A stretch of 64,000 nucleotides of DNA from Steinernema hermaphroditum (GCA_030435675.1 CM059624.1:706769-770768); one strand, 5' to 3'. Shown: positions 45,896 through 57,822, numbered from the stretch's first letter. A program made the numbers and translations. The notes: generated from the sequence alone by a model not told the origin.

Positions 45896-48800
45896 TCCAT
45901 TGGGCGCTCTTGCGAAAGGGCTTTGCTTGCGCCTGTTGTTTTTATTTAATAGCTTTGTGGAAAAGGCCTAGTAAGGAGCAGTTGGTTATTGATCGAGATG
46001 TGGTTATAAATGTCAGACATTCGGTTTCGCAATCGCGACTGCTTAGATTCTGACGTCTTCTTATTAAATAAAACGTGCTAAATACAAACAGCAATATGTA
46101 AAGATCCCAATTTAACATAATTTAAGCATAAGCATTTAGACATCTACCACCACCTGATCATAATAAAGAACGTTGTTTTGTGGTAAAGCAAAAGGCGAAA
46201 TACAAATACATAATTACATGTAGACGGCGTCCATTAAATTTAATGTGAGATCAGCCCGTCGCCGAGGAAATTTTCACCGAAGCGACACGGACATTGCAGA
46301 AACTTTGCAGATATTTGAAAGGAGGTCAATGCTGCTGTAAAGTGGATGAGAAAAAAATTGACCGCACTTTGCAGAGCGTAGCACAATCGAAAGTGCAAAG
46401 CTACAAATTTTGCTGGTTTAAATCGATATACAATGTGGGCAAGAATATAGCTAATAGGAACTGCTATTATTAGCTAATTACAGTTTGCAGTGCAAGCAAG
46501 ATACAGTTTCACATTTCGTAACTGTGATTGAAAAGCCAAGGAACTTAAGATGAAAACACTAACATCTCAGCCAGCTGAAGAATCCAACCCTTGTCAATTG
46601 TATGGTGTTCTCTGGTCGGTTCGGTATACATTGCACGAACACCAGGTCTATGTTCTTTTCGGTATTAAGCGGTATTGCTCATTGTATTTCCCGAAACCGC
46701 ATACCGGATGTTTTCCTTCGCGAAAGTAATGAGGTCTTTTGTCTCATATGCCCAAGTAGCTAATCCGTTGGAATGTAACTTGTTTTGCTATAGCTTCCGT
46801 AAAAGCAAGGACTAATACAAAAGGAGCTGGGTTTCCTTTCAAGGAACAATTATTCATCGGGAGGAAGAAAGTTTATAAATAACGCTTAACTGAAAGAATG
46901 CTCTATATTTTTCTGTGTGATAAATTGTCAAACATTGCTTGTTTATTATTCCATGTTTTCACGGAAGCTACAACAAGTGTACCTTAAGGAGAAAACAACA
47001 GAAAAAACTTCCTTGTTTTTAGGGCGCATATTGCAGAAAGTTCAAAGTAGCCAATTCTACTTCCGAAAACTTGTTTACACAAATTTGCACTCACTTCTGC
47101 GTGTTTTTCTGCACGCACGCCCGGTCTTTGCTTCTACAAACACAAATTCCTACATGGCTTTACTGTTTTTGCTACAGCGCCAATGCTACACATGATTCCG
47201 CATAATTTGCCAACTGAAGCAGCATTACGATACACGACTATGTATCTATGAGTTCATAGTCCTGTATCAACGGCGCACACCTTACCAGGAATTTCACAAG
47301 GATTATGTATATGAGAAAAAGACCAAGCTATAACAGTGATATCCTTGTCCAAAACCGGTACGGGTAAGTACGGTCAGACATAAAATCAACAGATTTTAAG
47401 TAAGTTTAAGCCGCAGGCTAAGTGAAGCCGGGGTTTGCCGAAGCCACCAATAGGGCTCGTTCTCCGGGCTCGCTTTAAACCAAAAAAAATGGTGATCCCA
47501 GTAGTTTCAGCGATCCCGTAGGCGTCGAAGTGGCGAAGAGCTGATCCGACAGACGCAGGGGCAAAGTGTATCCTAGATTGAGCTCATAGTCGCTATGGCT
47601 TCACGTCGTAAACTCTAGAGAATATTTCTTGCTTAATTTCTGATCTATTTGTGATTAAACAGCACTGTAGCTATTGCTTCTATTGTCTCAATTCTCTAAT
47701 AACTAACAGGAACGCGCAAGCAGCAATGACCACCGCAATTTTCCTGTTATCGCCATCTTTTGGTTGATTATTTCTACGAATACTAGTGAGATAAATGTGC
47801 CAAAGTGCCCGATTATTTCAAGCTCTGTGCGTAAACAAAGATCATAATTACCCGAAACGTTCACCTTTATCGCCAAATAACGGAAAAAACTTATCTTCTT
47901 TCACTTCGATCACTTCATTTGAGAATCATGATTTGATTTCATCAGAAATGTTGCAGTCTATGCGAGAGTCGAGAGTCAAAACCCTTTTCTGCTCGAGCCG
48001 AAAGGCGAGAGTCGAAACGAGAGTACGGAATTTATAGTGTTTGCCATTCGTACAAAACGATTCCCCTTATAAATCTTGAGGACTCGCAGTTGGACTCAAA
48101 TCTCGGAGTCTTGGACTCTAAAATCACTGGCTGGGAGCGGTAAAAATTAGCAAAACCAATCACACAGTGTACTGGCAGACTTTCAGCATTTTCGTGATGG
48201 AACCAAGGCCAATCTCGTCTAGCTACTCTCGCCCATTTGTCGCGAGTCAAAAGTCGAGACTGTACGCGGCCTTGATTGCAACTCTTCATAACAAACGCAT
48301 GAAAAACGATTAATTAGAACGCAGAATATACCAAGATGTTAAGAAAACGACGGCATTGTGCTGAGTGCACGGAAAAGGAAGACACTCCCAGCGGGATCTC
48401 GAATATGAACAGACAAAAAGTGCACTTCAATGAAAAACAAGTCACCGAAGATCAAATGACAGTAGCACTGCCCTCACATCCTCCTCCTTTCATTTTTATG
48501 GACCATCAGCGCCGGATAATAGCGAAAAAGAACAGATTGCCCTTTGCAAGGTGATTCGCTCTATTGCTTCTCCAATGGGTTTTCTGCAAACTTTTATGTC
48601 CTTTTGAAGACTATTGACACAAAAACAAAACGGTTGTTGAGAAGAAAATTTCATTTTAAGAATGTGATATTTTCACAATTGGGATTGTCCCCAGATAGAC
48701 CGATCAGTTTATTGTAATCCCGGAATAACCGCTTTTCTCATAATGCCAGATGCGTTGAGTCCAAAAACTACCGTCTAGAACAGTCATAGACAGGTTCGAC

Positions 48801-49754
48801 ACGGGACTGAAAGTCACAACACTGCTGACGTCCCCCGTTTTCTGTCAAAATACATTAACTATAAGTGAGCAAATGACTTTCCAGTTGGGTCTGGCGATGC
48901 GATCTCTGTCATAAAGTGGTGCGATGGTGACAACCAGAAGAAATTAGGGGTTGACATTTTTCTACGAAGCGTTGTGTGATAATGTACGTAAGTCTTTATG
49001 TATGTAAATGAACCACATAATAGGTCACATGCTGATCTTTGTGAATTTCATCAGCGGACTCCTTTGAACACAATTCAGTAAGCTCTATCGGTCTCAAATT
49101 GCATCGGATCGATTTGAAATTCCCATTTTGTAGATCAAAAAATGCAAGCAAGTAATCCCGATACCTTTCTTCTATCCCGATCCCGAGTTCCACATTTTCT
49201 CAAAAGTTTCAAGTACACTTATCACTCAGCATTGTAATCCAACGTGGTTGTTTATCTCTCTACAACAAAACCAGAATCAGCGATGAAAAATAGCAGTTCC
49301 GGACGTTGTTTATTGGATTCCATTACATTACTGCTCGCTTTGTGATGTATTATCACAGAAATTCGGTAAATACACTGTCCGTATATAAATAAACACTTTC
49401 GGCGGAAAGTCATTTGCAAAAACAAATAGACATTAAGATCACCCGTATCTTAATGTATCTTAAAGTGACGCGTTGCAAAGTTCGAATTAACCTCCTTCGA
49501 ATTAACCTCAAGATTTATAACAAAAATCGAACTGCATGGAAAATTTGGCACTCTCGTCTCGGGTAAAAAATTCTCCTGAAAGAGGTCCTGACTCTCAACT
49601 CCCGCACAGCCCTGGTTGCCTCCCGCACAGCCCTAGTTGTCTTTTAATTACCCATCTGGACTGGGAACGAATCAGAAATTTCTAATTATCTATATCTTAT
49701 GTTTGCCGTAGGCAGTATACGCCTGTTATAGCTGGTCTAATAAGATGTCGACGC
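45896..49754. other. Long gene-free stretch
   Basis: AT-rich unique sequence. Around 47960-48280 there are repeated GAGAGTCGA/TCGGAGTC words in both orientations like those near 29500 and 49550. A 14-bp direct repeat (TTCGAATTAACCTC) occurs twice at 49482-49510. No gene could be supported. Confidence 0.5.
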
Positions 49755-50045
49755 CAGGAATCCGGATGCGTGAGAAGTCACTCTGCAGGTCGTCAGCGCT
49801 TTGAGAACACCACCACCAGCGAAGATGGAACTTCCGGGCTAATAACTCTCTAAAGGCCTACGAAGACGCAACTTCCGGACCAAGGATTCATGTCTCCCAA
49901 GTAGAGCCACTCCTGTGCCCCAAATACCCTGAGAGGTAGAAGAACTGTCGCCATTTCCGGAGGTTCCCGGATTCCCCGTGAAGCACGCCGCCACAGACTG
50001 GTTCGACATCAGCGCCACGCCAAGAATGAAGCCTGCAACAAGTTA
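49755..50045 (+). repeat. Dispersed repeat family F, copy 5
   Basis: It contains CGCAACTTCCGGACCAAGGA, CCCCGTGAAGCACGCCGCCA and GGTTCGACATCAGCGCCA in the family order; CTTCCGG appears twice, suggesting an internal duplication. Confidence 0.6.
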
Positions 50046-51054
50046 CATTCTCTGATTGTCGAAAGTATCCTTAGAAACGTATTAATGGGTGTGTATGAGC
50101 AAGTGAGAATTTGAGGTTCAAATACACTCACGTAAGACTAGCTGCTCGCAAATTTCAGAGACATGAGATGGACCCTTCAAGAGGTTCAATGACGGGAGAA
50201 TCGTATATTTTTGTATATTTTTTGTTTAGAACAAGTAGGAGTACTCTCACTTGTATAATAATCTCTCATAATTGGACCTCACACAGAAAGAGACTTCATC
50301 TTTCTTTTCAGTTGTTTCAACTATAGATGCGTTTAAACAACCTTTTTGCAATTGGAGTAAAAAAAAGAAAAAGAAGGGAATTACTTTTACAACTTTTGAA
50401 TTTTTAGATCTGTTTAAGGGTGGCGTTTCTAGCAATTAGTTTTTTTACTGTTAACCTTTCATTTCATTAGCATTTTTGCGTTTAAAGGTGGCTTTTCCCC
50501 TGCACTTGTATGCTGTCAGTGTTCTCCTCCAGCGTGGCAATGACATCACCGAAATGGAAGCGCGTTTCGAAATTCACCGAATTGACCGTTTCCGTAAACA
50601 TGTCGTCAAAAGTGGGACAGGTTGTCGCGAAGTAATAAAACGTCGTGAACGAAATGCGTTCCTTCGCGACTATTCACTCTTCGCCGCCGCCACTACCACA
50701 CGAATAGACTTCGCGAATGTCAAGGAAACGTTCGTTTTTGTCTCAATTTATTGCAAACGGTGCAAGGAACTTCCTTATTACCGCGCCGAAGAGATTGTCT
50801 AGACGCGAAAAAATTTATGACCTCGTTCAGGTTTATGTGGCGCGGGTGGTCTGTGTACAGCACAAGGGGATGAGCTCAACAGAGAGGACTGCTGTAGTAT
50901 TTTGATCCCTATGCTTTAGCAGTGGAACATCATTGGCAGGAATGATGAAAGAAAAAGAAAAAAAATGCATGGAACTCGTGTGGTACTTGCACAACTTTAT
51001 TGCCAAGAATGCTGAAAGAAGATAAGAAAAGGAAAAAGTCACATTCTCACTACA
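50046..51054. other. Intergenic, nothing recognised
   Basis: A plus-strand frame of 108 residues (50476-50802) lacks a signal peptide, domain or splice partners and is not called. Confidence 0.45.
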
Positions 51055-51530
51055 TAGCTGCCGGTCTTCTTCTGGCTTCGGTACACGGCTTCGGCACGGC
51101 ATCAGAGTAGAACGCGGCGATCCCATCAGTGTGCGCTGGCATCAGATGGCTGAAGAAGCTGATTCCGGAGAAGGTGGAGCGAAATCCACCTTCAGGTCGG
51201 TTGACGACGCGGACAACGGATTTGTGGGGCACTCTCGACGGCTTCCACGGGCGGCACGGGTTAAGACCTGGCGAGACGTGGAGCACAGCGGGCGAAGCGG
51301 GACTTCGGAATTATAGCGCTTCTTCAGCTTCTCTGGAAGCGCGGGTGGAGTCGGTCTTCTTGGCAAGATGTTGGAACTACGGCTCCCTGGTGTTCCAGGC
51401 TTTCTGGCAGCCGCGATCATTGCGCCAACAGTGAGACCGAGAACGACCGCTCACTCAACTCATCGAAATGAACCTCAGAGAGAGCGAGTGGACGACCTGA
51501 CCGATCGCTGGAGACACAAATAAAAGATTC
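51055..51530 (+). mobile_element. Diverged copy 3 of the 13-bp-TSD element family
   Basis: Same orientation as 24727-25201. Shared segments are AGCTGATTCCGGA, GGAACTACGGCTCCCTGGTG, GATCATTGCGCCAACAG and GACCGATCGCTGG followed by CACAAAT-AAAG. It carries an insertion in its middle. I could not find its target duplication, so it is probably older. Confidence 0.65.
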
Positions 51531-51718
51531 CGGCCGAACCGAGAATCGTAATTTTTTTCCCGATTTGCTTTACAACTATGCATGCTGTCCACCCGCGCCG
51601 ACCTTTTTCCAACAGATGGGTTCTTTGCTTTGAAAAACGTCCAAGCAACTTATTCTATGTTTTTATGTTTTGTCATTTAAAAACATTCGGCGCAATTTAT
51701 TTCTTCCAGCACCATGAA

Positions 51719-53396
51719 CTATCCACTAGCTCTAGTCATAGACATCGAGAAATGTCGCATATAGCCATTATCGACCCGTGTAGTGAAGAGCGCTCCTTGG
51801 CCTATTTTTTTGACCTTTCGAGTAAGGCAATAACACCGCAGTTGCTTTTTAAAAGCACTTCGGTATTCACTACTTCTCCAGAAGTAGACGTAGTAATTAA
51901 TTGAATAACTTAACAGACCTGAAACCAGCATTAAAATTAAATGTACTGAGATTACTCCCACCCGGTATGACTGCATATGTCTCGACATCGGCTATGGCGT
52001 CCTTACTCAGCCGTATTGCCCTCATGACGGCAATTAGAAGTGCAGACAGGAGGGAAGAAGAGAAATAGGCTAATACGTTTACGGTAAGGGTTTTAACCAT
52101 GATCTTCTGCACTTTGATTTGAGCCAAAGCGTTCAAACTGGCGTGTTTCGGTGCGATCTTGTAAAGCATTGTATAAGTGGAGACGTAGACGATGATCGTC
52201 GTCAAGCAGATGATCATAGTGGTATAGTTCCATACATCTGCGGTAAAGTTTGCATAAGCTAGTGGGGGATTGCAGACGGGTATTGTGGCATCGTCAAGGT
52301 AGACTATTCCAAGAACCTGAAGAGACGGATATTGATTTAATATACTAATTCGTAGTTAAGGGATTTTTTTAACAAAAGAAAGGAGTCTTAAAACAGTGAT
52401 CGGAACGAGTCCGCCGACGAGACCGCAAACGAATCCGCCGACAATATTGACAATATATGACAATAAGACAATATAACAACATTTGACAACAATAGACAAC
52501 AACGTTTGCATTACTCCCTCTTTTGAGTACTTTTCGAAAGAATTTTGGTAGAATAAAAGTGGCCTGATTGACATTTTATTTTGTTTTTTAAAGGTACTCT
52601 TGAATACCGCAAACAGTGCATAAAATGTGTCCAAAAGACGAAAGTTTGCTTTTTCTCTGTTCGTCTGCGCTTTCTCGCACCACTCCGTCCTGACGGTCGG
52701 TGCGAAAGGGATATATATAAGCCAACGTACCATTAACGTAACACTGTAAACAACGCCTGGGACAATAATTAAAGGTACATAATATCGAGCTCGAAATAGC
52801 ATATATCTGAAAACAGTTATGATATGAGGACCTCTGCGCTCGTTCTTACTTAATTGGCAGACATATCGCCAATAGTCGATCGAAGCCAACGGCAAAGATC
52901 ATATAGCTTTCAACATTTTCAATGAACAAGTAGAAGCTGATCGACCAGAAGCAGTGTTTCCTGGGCATTTCGGCTGTGTTCGTTAATATTCTGACGGCAG
53001 ACAGAAGTTCGAAAGCAAGGCACCAAAAATCGCAGAAGGCTAGGATGGCGAGAAGAAGGCCTAAAACAGATACTTAAAAACTTGGAGGTACGGGGGTTTG
53101 AACCCCGGACTTCTCACATGCGAAGCGAGCGCTCTACCACTGAGCTATACCCCCACATTGACTTGGCTTAACCAAACCGATGAACAGGGTATATTTTTTC
53201 CTACTGTTTGCTACTTACCACATTTGGATCGTAATGACTTATGTGTATACGTCGCCAGTATAATATTGAAGTTCCCGAAAATACCAAATATTCCGAAGAA
53301 TAACAGAGAAACCTTTACAATATCCATGCATAGCTCGCTAACTTGACCTTCGCCACTGGAGTCCTCCAACGCTGAAGATGTGGAGGTGGCATTCAT
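51719..53396 (-). CDS. Srsx-type seven-transmembrane chemoreceptor 2
   Basis: Nematode Srsx GPCR, 339 residues, the same length as receptor 1. Minus-strand exons 53396-53219, 53060-52850, 52806-52731, 52316-51962 and 51918-51719; exons 2-4 are 211, 76 and 355 nt, identical to the paralogue. The start at 53396 (MNATSTSS) is preferred to the in-frame ATG at 53450 by alignment with receptor 1. TM1 has LLFFGIFGIFGNFNIILAT; the DRY-equivalent is VGFDRLLAICLPIKY; TM4 is YYVPLIIVPGVVYSVTLM; TM7 and its tail are LLSYSINYYVYFWRSSEYRS. Intron 1 contains a tRNA-Ala gene on the same strand. Intron 3 (414 bp) stays open in one frame, but exon 4 joins directly to exon 3 by homology with receptor 1, so it is treated as intron. 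Confidence 0.92.
53083..53154 (-). tRNA. tRNA-Ala (anticodon CGC), inside an intron
   Basis: The minus strand folds as a 72-nt tRNA: acceptor GGGGGTA/TACCTCC with the G3:U70 wobble that is the alanine identity element, D arm GCTCAGTGGTAGAGC, anticodon stem CTCGC/GTGAG with loop TTCGCAT (anticodon CGC, codon GCG), T arm CGGGG-TTCAAAC-CCCCG, discriminator A. It lies wholly within intron 1 of Srsx receptor 2, in the same orientation, occupying almost half of that 158-bp intron. Confidence 0.95.
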
Positions 53397-54196
53397 AGTC
53401 ACACATAGACTTCTACTGGCGCTATAATCAATTTCTGTAATCAGGTGCACCTAGATTGCTTGAAAGTTTAGTTTTCCAAGAAGCTGTTATGAACAAAGCG
53501 AAACAAATAGTGCATTCGGCTCGCAATACATAGGCAGATCTAGAATCAAATGACAACACCTACACATTTCACGGTTCACATAATGTATTATGAGGAAGTG
53601 CGGATCATAACGATTCAATAACATCCACTAATGAGAGATGTGATCTACTGGTGCTTCAAAAAATAGTGTTGTTCGTACGGAGCTTTTGTTAAGGTTAGGC
53701 TCAGGTCATAAACTACACAGCAAGTTCGCTCTTTCAGTCGCGTCGACTAAAATGACAAATCACGATCCATAACGGTAAAACAACAGCTGGCCGATTGTGC
53801 GGAGGAGGAACTTTAATCTGTTTAAGGTTGCGATGTAGTTTTGGGAAAAAAGGAAGGTCACAACCAAGCGTTGTGCTCTGAATGTGAAAAATACATAGGC
53901 AGATCTGGAAGCAAATGACGACACCTACATATTTCATGGTTCGGGAGTCCCCCTCGGGAGAATTCGGGAGTAAATGTTTTCAATGCAAAAAAAAACATGA
54001 GCATTGAAAAAAAAGAAGCAAAAAAGCAGGCCATTTTAGTGCGTTGTTGCAATTTCGTGTATGTGTTCTAGGGTTGTGGAATACTTAAAAATCTATAGAC
54101 AACATCAACCAGGCGAATAGGGAAGACTGGGTAATATGCTCTGGTACGTAAGGATAATAATCCAGAGATGCGAATTGACCTCGAAACGGCTCGTAC
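53397..54196. other. Upstream region of Srsx receptor 2
   Basis: The phrase ATACATAGGCAGATCTGGAA occurs at about 53890 and, nearly identical, at about 53530 (ACATAGGCAGATCTAGAA), with ATGACAACACCTACACATTT / ATGACGACACCTACATATTT following both; this is a short direct duplication about 360 bp apart. No gene. Confidence 0.55.
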
Positions 54197-54560
54197 CCTG
54201 GATGAGGTTCGGCTCGAAGCGAAGCGGTTCGGCTTGAAGCCAACCTTGGAGGCTCAGGCTCATTTTTTTATGATGCAATCGGAGTCGGCTCCGGCTCGGT
54301 TTGCTGGGCTTCAAGCCGAACCTCATCCAGGTCCCGGCAGTATATACGAGGGAAAATTCCGACCGTTCGCGGGTATCGGTAGCAGACGATCAGAGAAAAT
54401 CGGATATCTCTGCCGGCTCCGATTGAGAAATCAACCCAAGTTGGCATCTTTGTAATAATGTGATAAAATTTAATGTAACATTCCAGATACACTTCGAGTC
54501 GAGTCGGACTCGAATGGACTCGAAGTGCCAACCCCACTATCTACTCTCGTAGACGGGACG
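54197..54560. repeat. Dispersed repeat with internal inverted arms
   Basis: CTGGATGAGGTTCGGCTCGA at about 54198 is repeated inverted at about 54309-54330. The distal part (AAATCGGAT, GCCGGCTCCGAT, GAAATCAACCCAAGTTGGCA) matches the repeat in intron 3 of Srsx receptor 1 (12340-12600). Confidence 0.65.
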
Positions 54561-55457
54561 TAAACTTCAATGCCTTTAGGACTAGGGTTTCCTTTTATGT
54601 AATAGGGTTGGAGTTAAATGGAAAAAAAACTTAAAATTAAAACCAATCTTGCCACCAGCAGAGCTATTGTGTCCATTACACCGCAAATCAAGAAAATACT
54701 GCTTTACACTAATTAACTATACCACAGCTACTCCCTTTTATGCACTAGGAAACGTGTATTCAGGGAAATAGTTTATGAAATCTTTATGCGATGACATTAC
54801 AAGCATCACTGAATGCCATAGATAAATGATGTTCTCACATAAATGATATTCTACTTCGGGGAAGTTCACGCACTGGGGTCGCAAATCTCTCCCTAGTGAC
54901 TTTGAGAGTACTCTTAATATTTAACATTTACGTACAATTCGTAAATACTTTCAGAAACTTCATTCATGGAAGAGTGGACATAATTACCCTAATATATGGT
55001 TGCATATTCTCCAGAATTCGGTATAAAAGTACTGCATAGTGGCACACCGACTGAAGTAAAGCGTAAAAAAGACCGCTAAATTTTCAGCTGCTTCAACAAA
55101 TCAGATTATGATAAACGTGTTTTCTGGTGATTTTTGGGGTTTTACTCCAATCTTATTTTCGAGTTTTCACGTAACGGTCAGTGTCCGCGCGTATCCATTA
55201 CATTGCCTTGATAGAAACTCGCAAAAATTGGTATCACCTTTGACGTTGTTGAGACATTTGATTCACTTGAGTCCCAGACATCTGAGTCTCAGACAGTTGA
55301 GTCCCGGACAGAGAGCTCCGACGAAACGGCAACATATGCAAACGACAGAAACATCGTTTATAAAGTATCAAATTGCTGAGCAAATAAAAAGTAGTGAACT
55401 CAAATGACAGTCAAAATTCCCAACTAAACGCTTAAGGTGTTCATCCTTTTTCAAATA
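54561..55457. other. Intergenic, nothing recognised
   Basis: AT-rich. A short GAGTCCCAGACATCTGAGTC-type run near 55270-55310 is a three-unit minisatellite-like repeat (GAGTCYCRGACA). It ends at the TA flanking the MITE. Confidence 0.5.
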
Positions 55458-55771
55458 TTGGGTTGGCGCATTGAAGATGTCGGTTTATTATTTTCCGTAT
55501 ATTTTCGAACTGTGTAACCCTGGGGCAACATGGGAGTGTCGGAAACATCAACGAATAAAAAGAGCCAAAGTTTGCAATAGCGCCAAAAATGGACTAAATG
55601 GAATTTTTCGACCTGGAACCTCTCGTGTTCTATTGTGGAGTGACCGGGCTTCTTACCAGCAAGTGCTCTGAGGCTGAGCAGTTAAATGATGAATACCTCC
55701 AGTGAAATATGTGTGTTTATGCTATGGAAGTTGCTGTGAAAAAAATCGACATTTTCAATGCACCAACCCAA
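55458..55771 (+). mobile_element. MITE of the mariner family (copy C)
   Basis: A 314-bp internally deleted element with 25-bp inverted ends that differ at only a few positions: TTGGGTTGGCGCATTGAAGA at the left and the reverse of TTTTCAATGCACCAACCCAA at the right. TA flanks both sides (55456-55457, 55772-55773). The right part retains a frame homologous to the transposase tail of copy B (FY, then a diverged run, then NDEYLQ and stop). The ends match those of copies A and B. Confidence 0.85.
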
Positions 55772-55773
55772 TA

Positions 55774-56154
55774 CCTGGAGCACATAAATCACCAATTAGA
55801 TATATCATAAAAGTTTGCAAATGTTACCGTTTCGTCGGAGCTTTGTGTCTGGAACTGCCGGGGTGCCGGGACTCAAATGTCTCAACAATCCTTTGAGTCA
55901 TAGCCACCTAGTGTGCACATTAACAGTAGCATTACTGGAAAATAAGCAACAAGTGCAGCTAATGACAAACAGAAATCTGAAACATTCGCACTTCAACCAG
56001 ATTTGAAAGTCATAACTCAGCACCTTTGTTCAACCACATGCAATAAACTACGACATTTTGGCTACTACGAATACTACAACTCTGCACTCGATCTTTCATG
56101 CTTAAACTGTGTAACTCACCATGTTCATCGAAAGCATGACCTAATGATAAAAAA
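55774..56154. other. Intergenic, nothing recognised
   Basis: AT-rich unique sequence between the MITE and the tandem duplication. Confidence 0.5.
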
Positions 56155-56444
56155 ATAAATCAGCAGTGAGGATTCACAAAGGAAGTGCGATTACCTCATA
56201 AACTCATACACATGCATAGGGGGCGGAGATGGGCTTTTCAGTATCTAAGCCGTCGATGACACATGAGATGTACGCTTTTTTTTTGATAAAATTGATAAAA
56301 CTACATGAGAAAATCAGTTGTACATATCATCAACGGTAAAACATCATGGCATATGCATCCGTTTCCGCAAAGTGTTTCCTTCACTATGCTTCAAACGTGC
56401 ATAAATAAACACCAACGTGAGTAATATTAATGAATACTTACAGT

Positions 56445-56457
56445 ATTCTCCCACTTA
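56445..56457. repeat. Left 13-bp target-site duplication
   Basis: ATTCTCCCACTTA, repeated exactly at 56962-56974. Confidence 0.88.
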
Positions 56458-56961
56458 TGGACTTTCATTTGTGCCCCCAGCGATCGGTCGGGTCGTCCAC
56501 TCGCTCTCTCTCTGAGGCTGTCTGAGCCGAATGAGTTAAGTGAGCGGTCGTTCTCGGCCGTCGCTGTTGGCGCAATGATCGCCCCGGCTCCCAGAAGGCC
56601 TGGAACACCAGAGAGCCGTAGTTCCACCGTCTCGCCAAGAAGCCCGTCATGACTGCCCGACTCTACCCGCGCCAGAGAAGCCGAAGAAGCGTTGCAACTC
56701 CGAAGTCCTCACCGCCAGCCGCACCGAAGATGACTCTCCGCTCCGTTGGCTCTGCTCCACCGCTATTCCACTTCCGGAATCAGCTCTTCACGACTTCGAT
56801 GCCCGCGCAAACTAATGGGAACGCTGCATTCTATTCGGATTCGTCTGCTCCACCGAAATCAGAAGAAAATCAGCGACCACGGTGTGACTATGTTCTTCTT
56901 TGTGCATTTATGAGACGTCCTGCACGGCGTAAGCCGCTGATTCGGGAAGATAAATCGTGTA
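56458..56961 (-). mobile_element. Non-autonomous element with 13-bp target-site duplication, copy 2
   Basis: The reverse-oriented counterpart of 24727-25201, 504 bp, closely similar over its length apart from a ~30-bp indel. It is flanked by exact 13-bp direct repeats, and the homologous empty site in the adjacent tandem unit (about 57235-57265) confirms the insertion boundaries. A 130-residue plus-strand frame (56649-57041) reads through it, and a matching frame exists in copy 1 (RKPLIREDKSC, MRRPARRKPL), but no known domain is present. Confidence 0.82.
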
Positions 56962-56974
56962 ATTCTCCCACTTA
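56962..56974. repeat. Right 13-bp target-site duplication
   Basis: An exact copy of 56445-56457. Confidence 0.88.
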
Positions 56975-57492
56975 TAAATGTTTGTCGGTCTCTTTTCAGA
57001 AGTTCATGAGAAAGTTAGCTCTCATAAAAAAAATAAATTAACAGTGGCGATTCACTAAGGAAGTGACCTCATGAACTTACCTCATAAACTCACACACATG
57101 AAATGTACGCTCTTTTTCGATTAAATTTACAAAAGTACATGAGGCAGTCAATTGTACATACCAGTTTGTGCATGTGTTTTCTTAACTGTGCTTCAAGCGT
57201 GCGTTAATAAACACCAACGTGAGTAATATTACTGAGTACTTACCCGATTTTCCCAGTTATACGTGTTCGTGTCGATCTCTTTTCATCACGTTTTCACTAC
57301 ACAGAAGTTTATGAGAAGGTTAGTTCTACTGTAATGCAGATAATCTACGAAGCGTAGTTGCGACAGCCACGCAAACAACAGGTTCTTAAAAGGTTTCAAA
57401 AAGTTAGGACTATGCTTTCGTTTTCATACTGAACACAGTAACCGATACAGCCGTTAAATTAAACCGGATTTGCTGATTTCACCAAAACAAGT

Positions 57493-57565
57493 TGATCCTG
57501 GCCGGGTTCGAACCGACGACCTTCTGCGTGTAAAGCAGACGTGATAACCACTACACCACAGGACC
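57493..57565 (-). tRNA. tRNA-Val (anticodon UAC)
   Basis: The minus strand folds as a 73-nt tRNA: acceptor GGTCCTG/CAGGATC (one G:U), D arm with GTAGTGGTTATCAC, anticodon stem TCTGC/GCAGA around loop TTTACAC (anticodon TAC, codon GUA), T arm with GGTTCGAACCC-like B box, discriminator A. No intron. Confidence 0.95.
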
Positions 57566-57822
57566 CTTCTGGAGCAAAGGCTTGCTTTAAACATAACAAT
57601 TTCCGTATACTTTATGCTAGTCCGCCGCCACCACTCTAGAAGAGCTTTTGGCCAGCTCCGGCTTATTTGGCATCTCTGGTTACGAGGCATTCATTCCAAT
57701 TATCCAGCATACGCCATGCAGCAGCCCAACACATTTGAAACTGTACCTTTCGCAATTGGACTTTGAAGACACGTTCAAAAGATTTAATTTCTCAGAAATT
57801 ACAATGTTACATGTTCTAAAAT

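Larger units (their letters stand above)
56155..57335 (+). repeat. Tandem duplication of about 350 bp, first unit interrupted by an insertion
   Basis: Unit 1 begins near 56155 (ATAAAAAAATAAATCAGCAG) and unit 2 near 57022 (ATAAAAAAAATAAATTAACA). Both contain ACCTCATAAACTCA, GATGTACGCT / AAATGTACGCT, TAAACACCAACGTGAGTAAT and a run ending TACTTAC..TTCTCCCACTTA / TACTTACCCGATTTTCCCAG. Unit 1 is split by the 504-bp element at 56458-56961; unit 2 is the uninterrupted version. Confidence 0.8.

Noticed and set aside
52356..52895. 179-residue minus-strand frame in Srsx receptor 2
   Set aside because: It is exon 3 read through intron 3; the paralogue shows exon 3 ends after TLM and joins directly to exon 4.
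53397..53450. Upstream in-frame ATG for Srsx receptor 2
   Set aside because: Alignment with receptor 1 places the start at 53396; the upstream extension has no counterpart.
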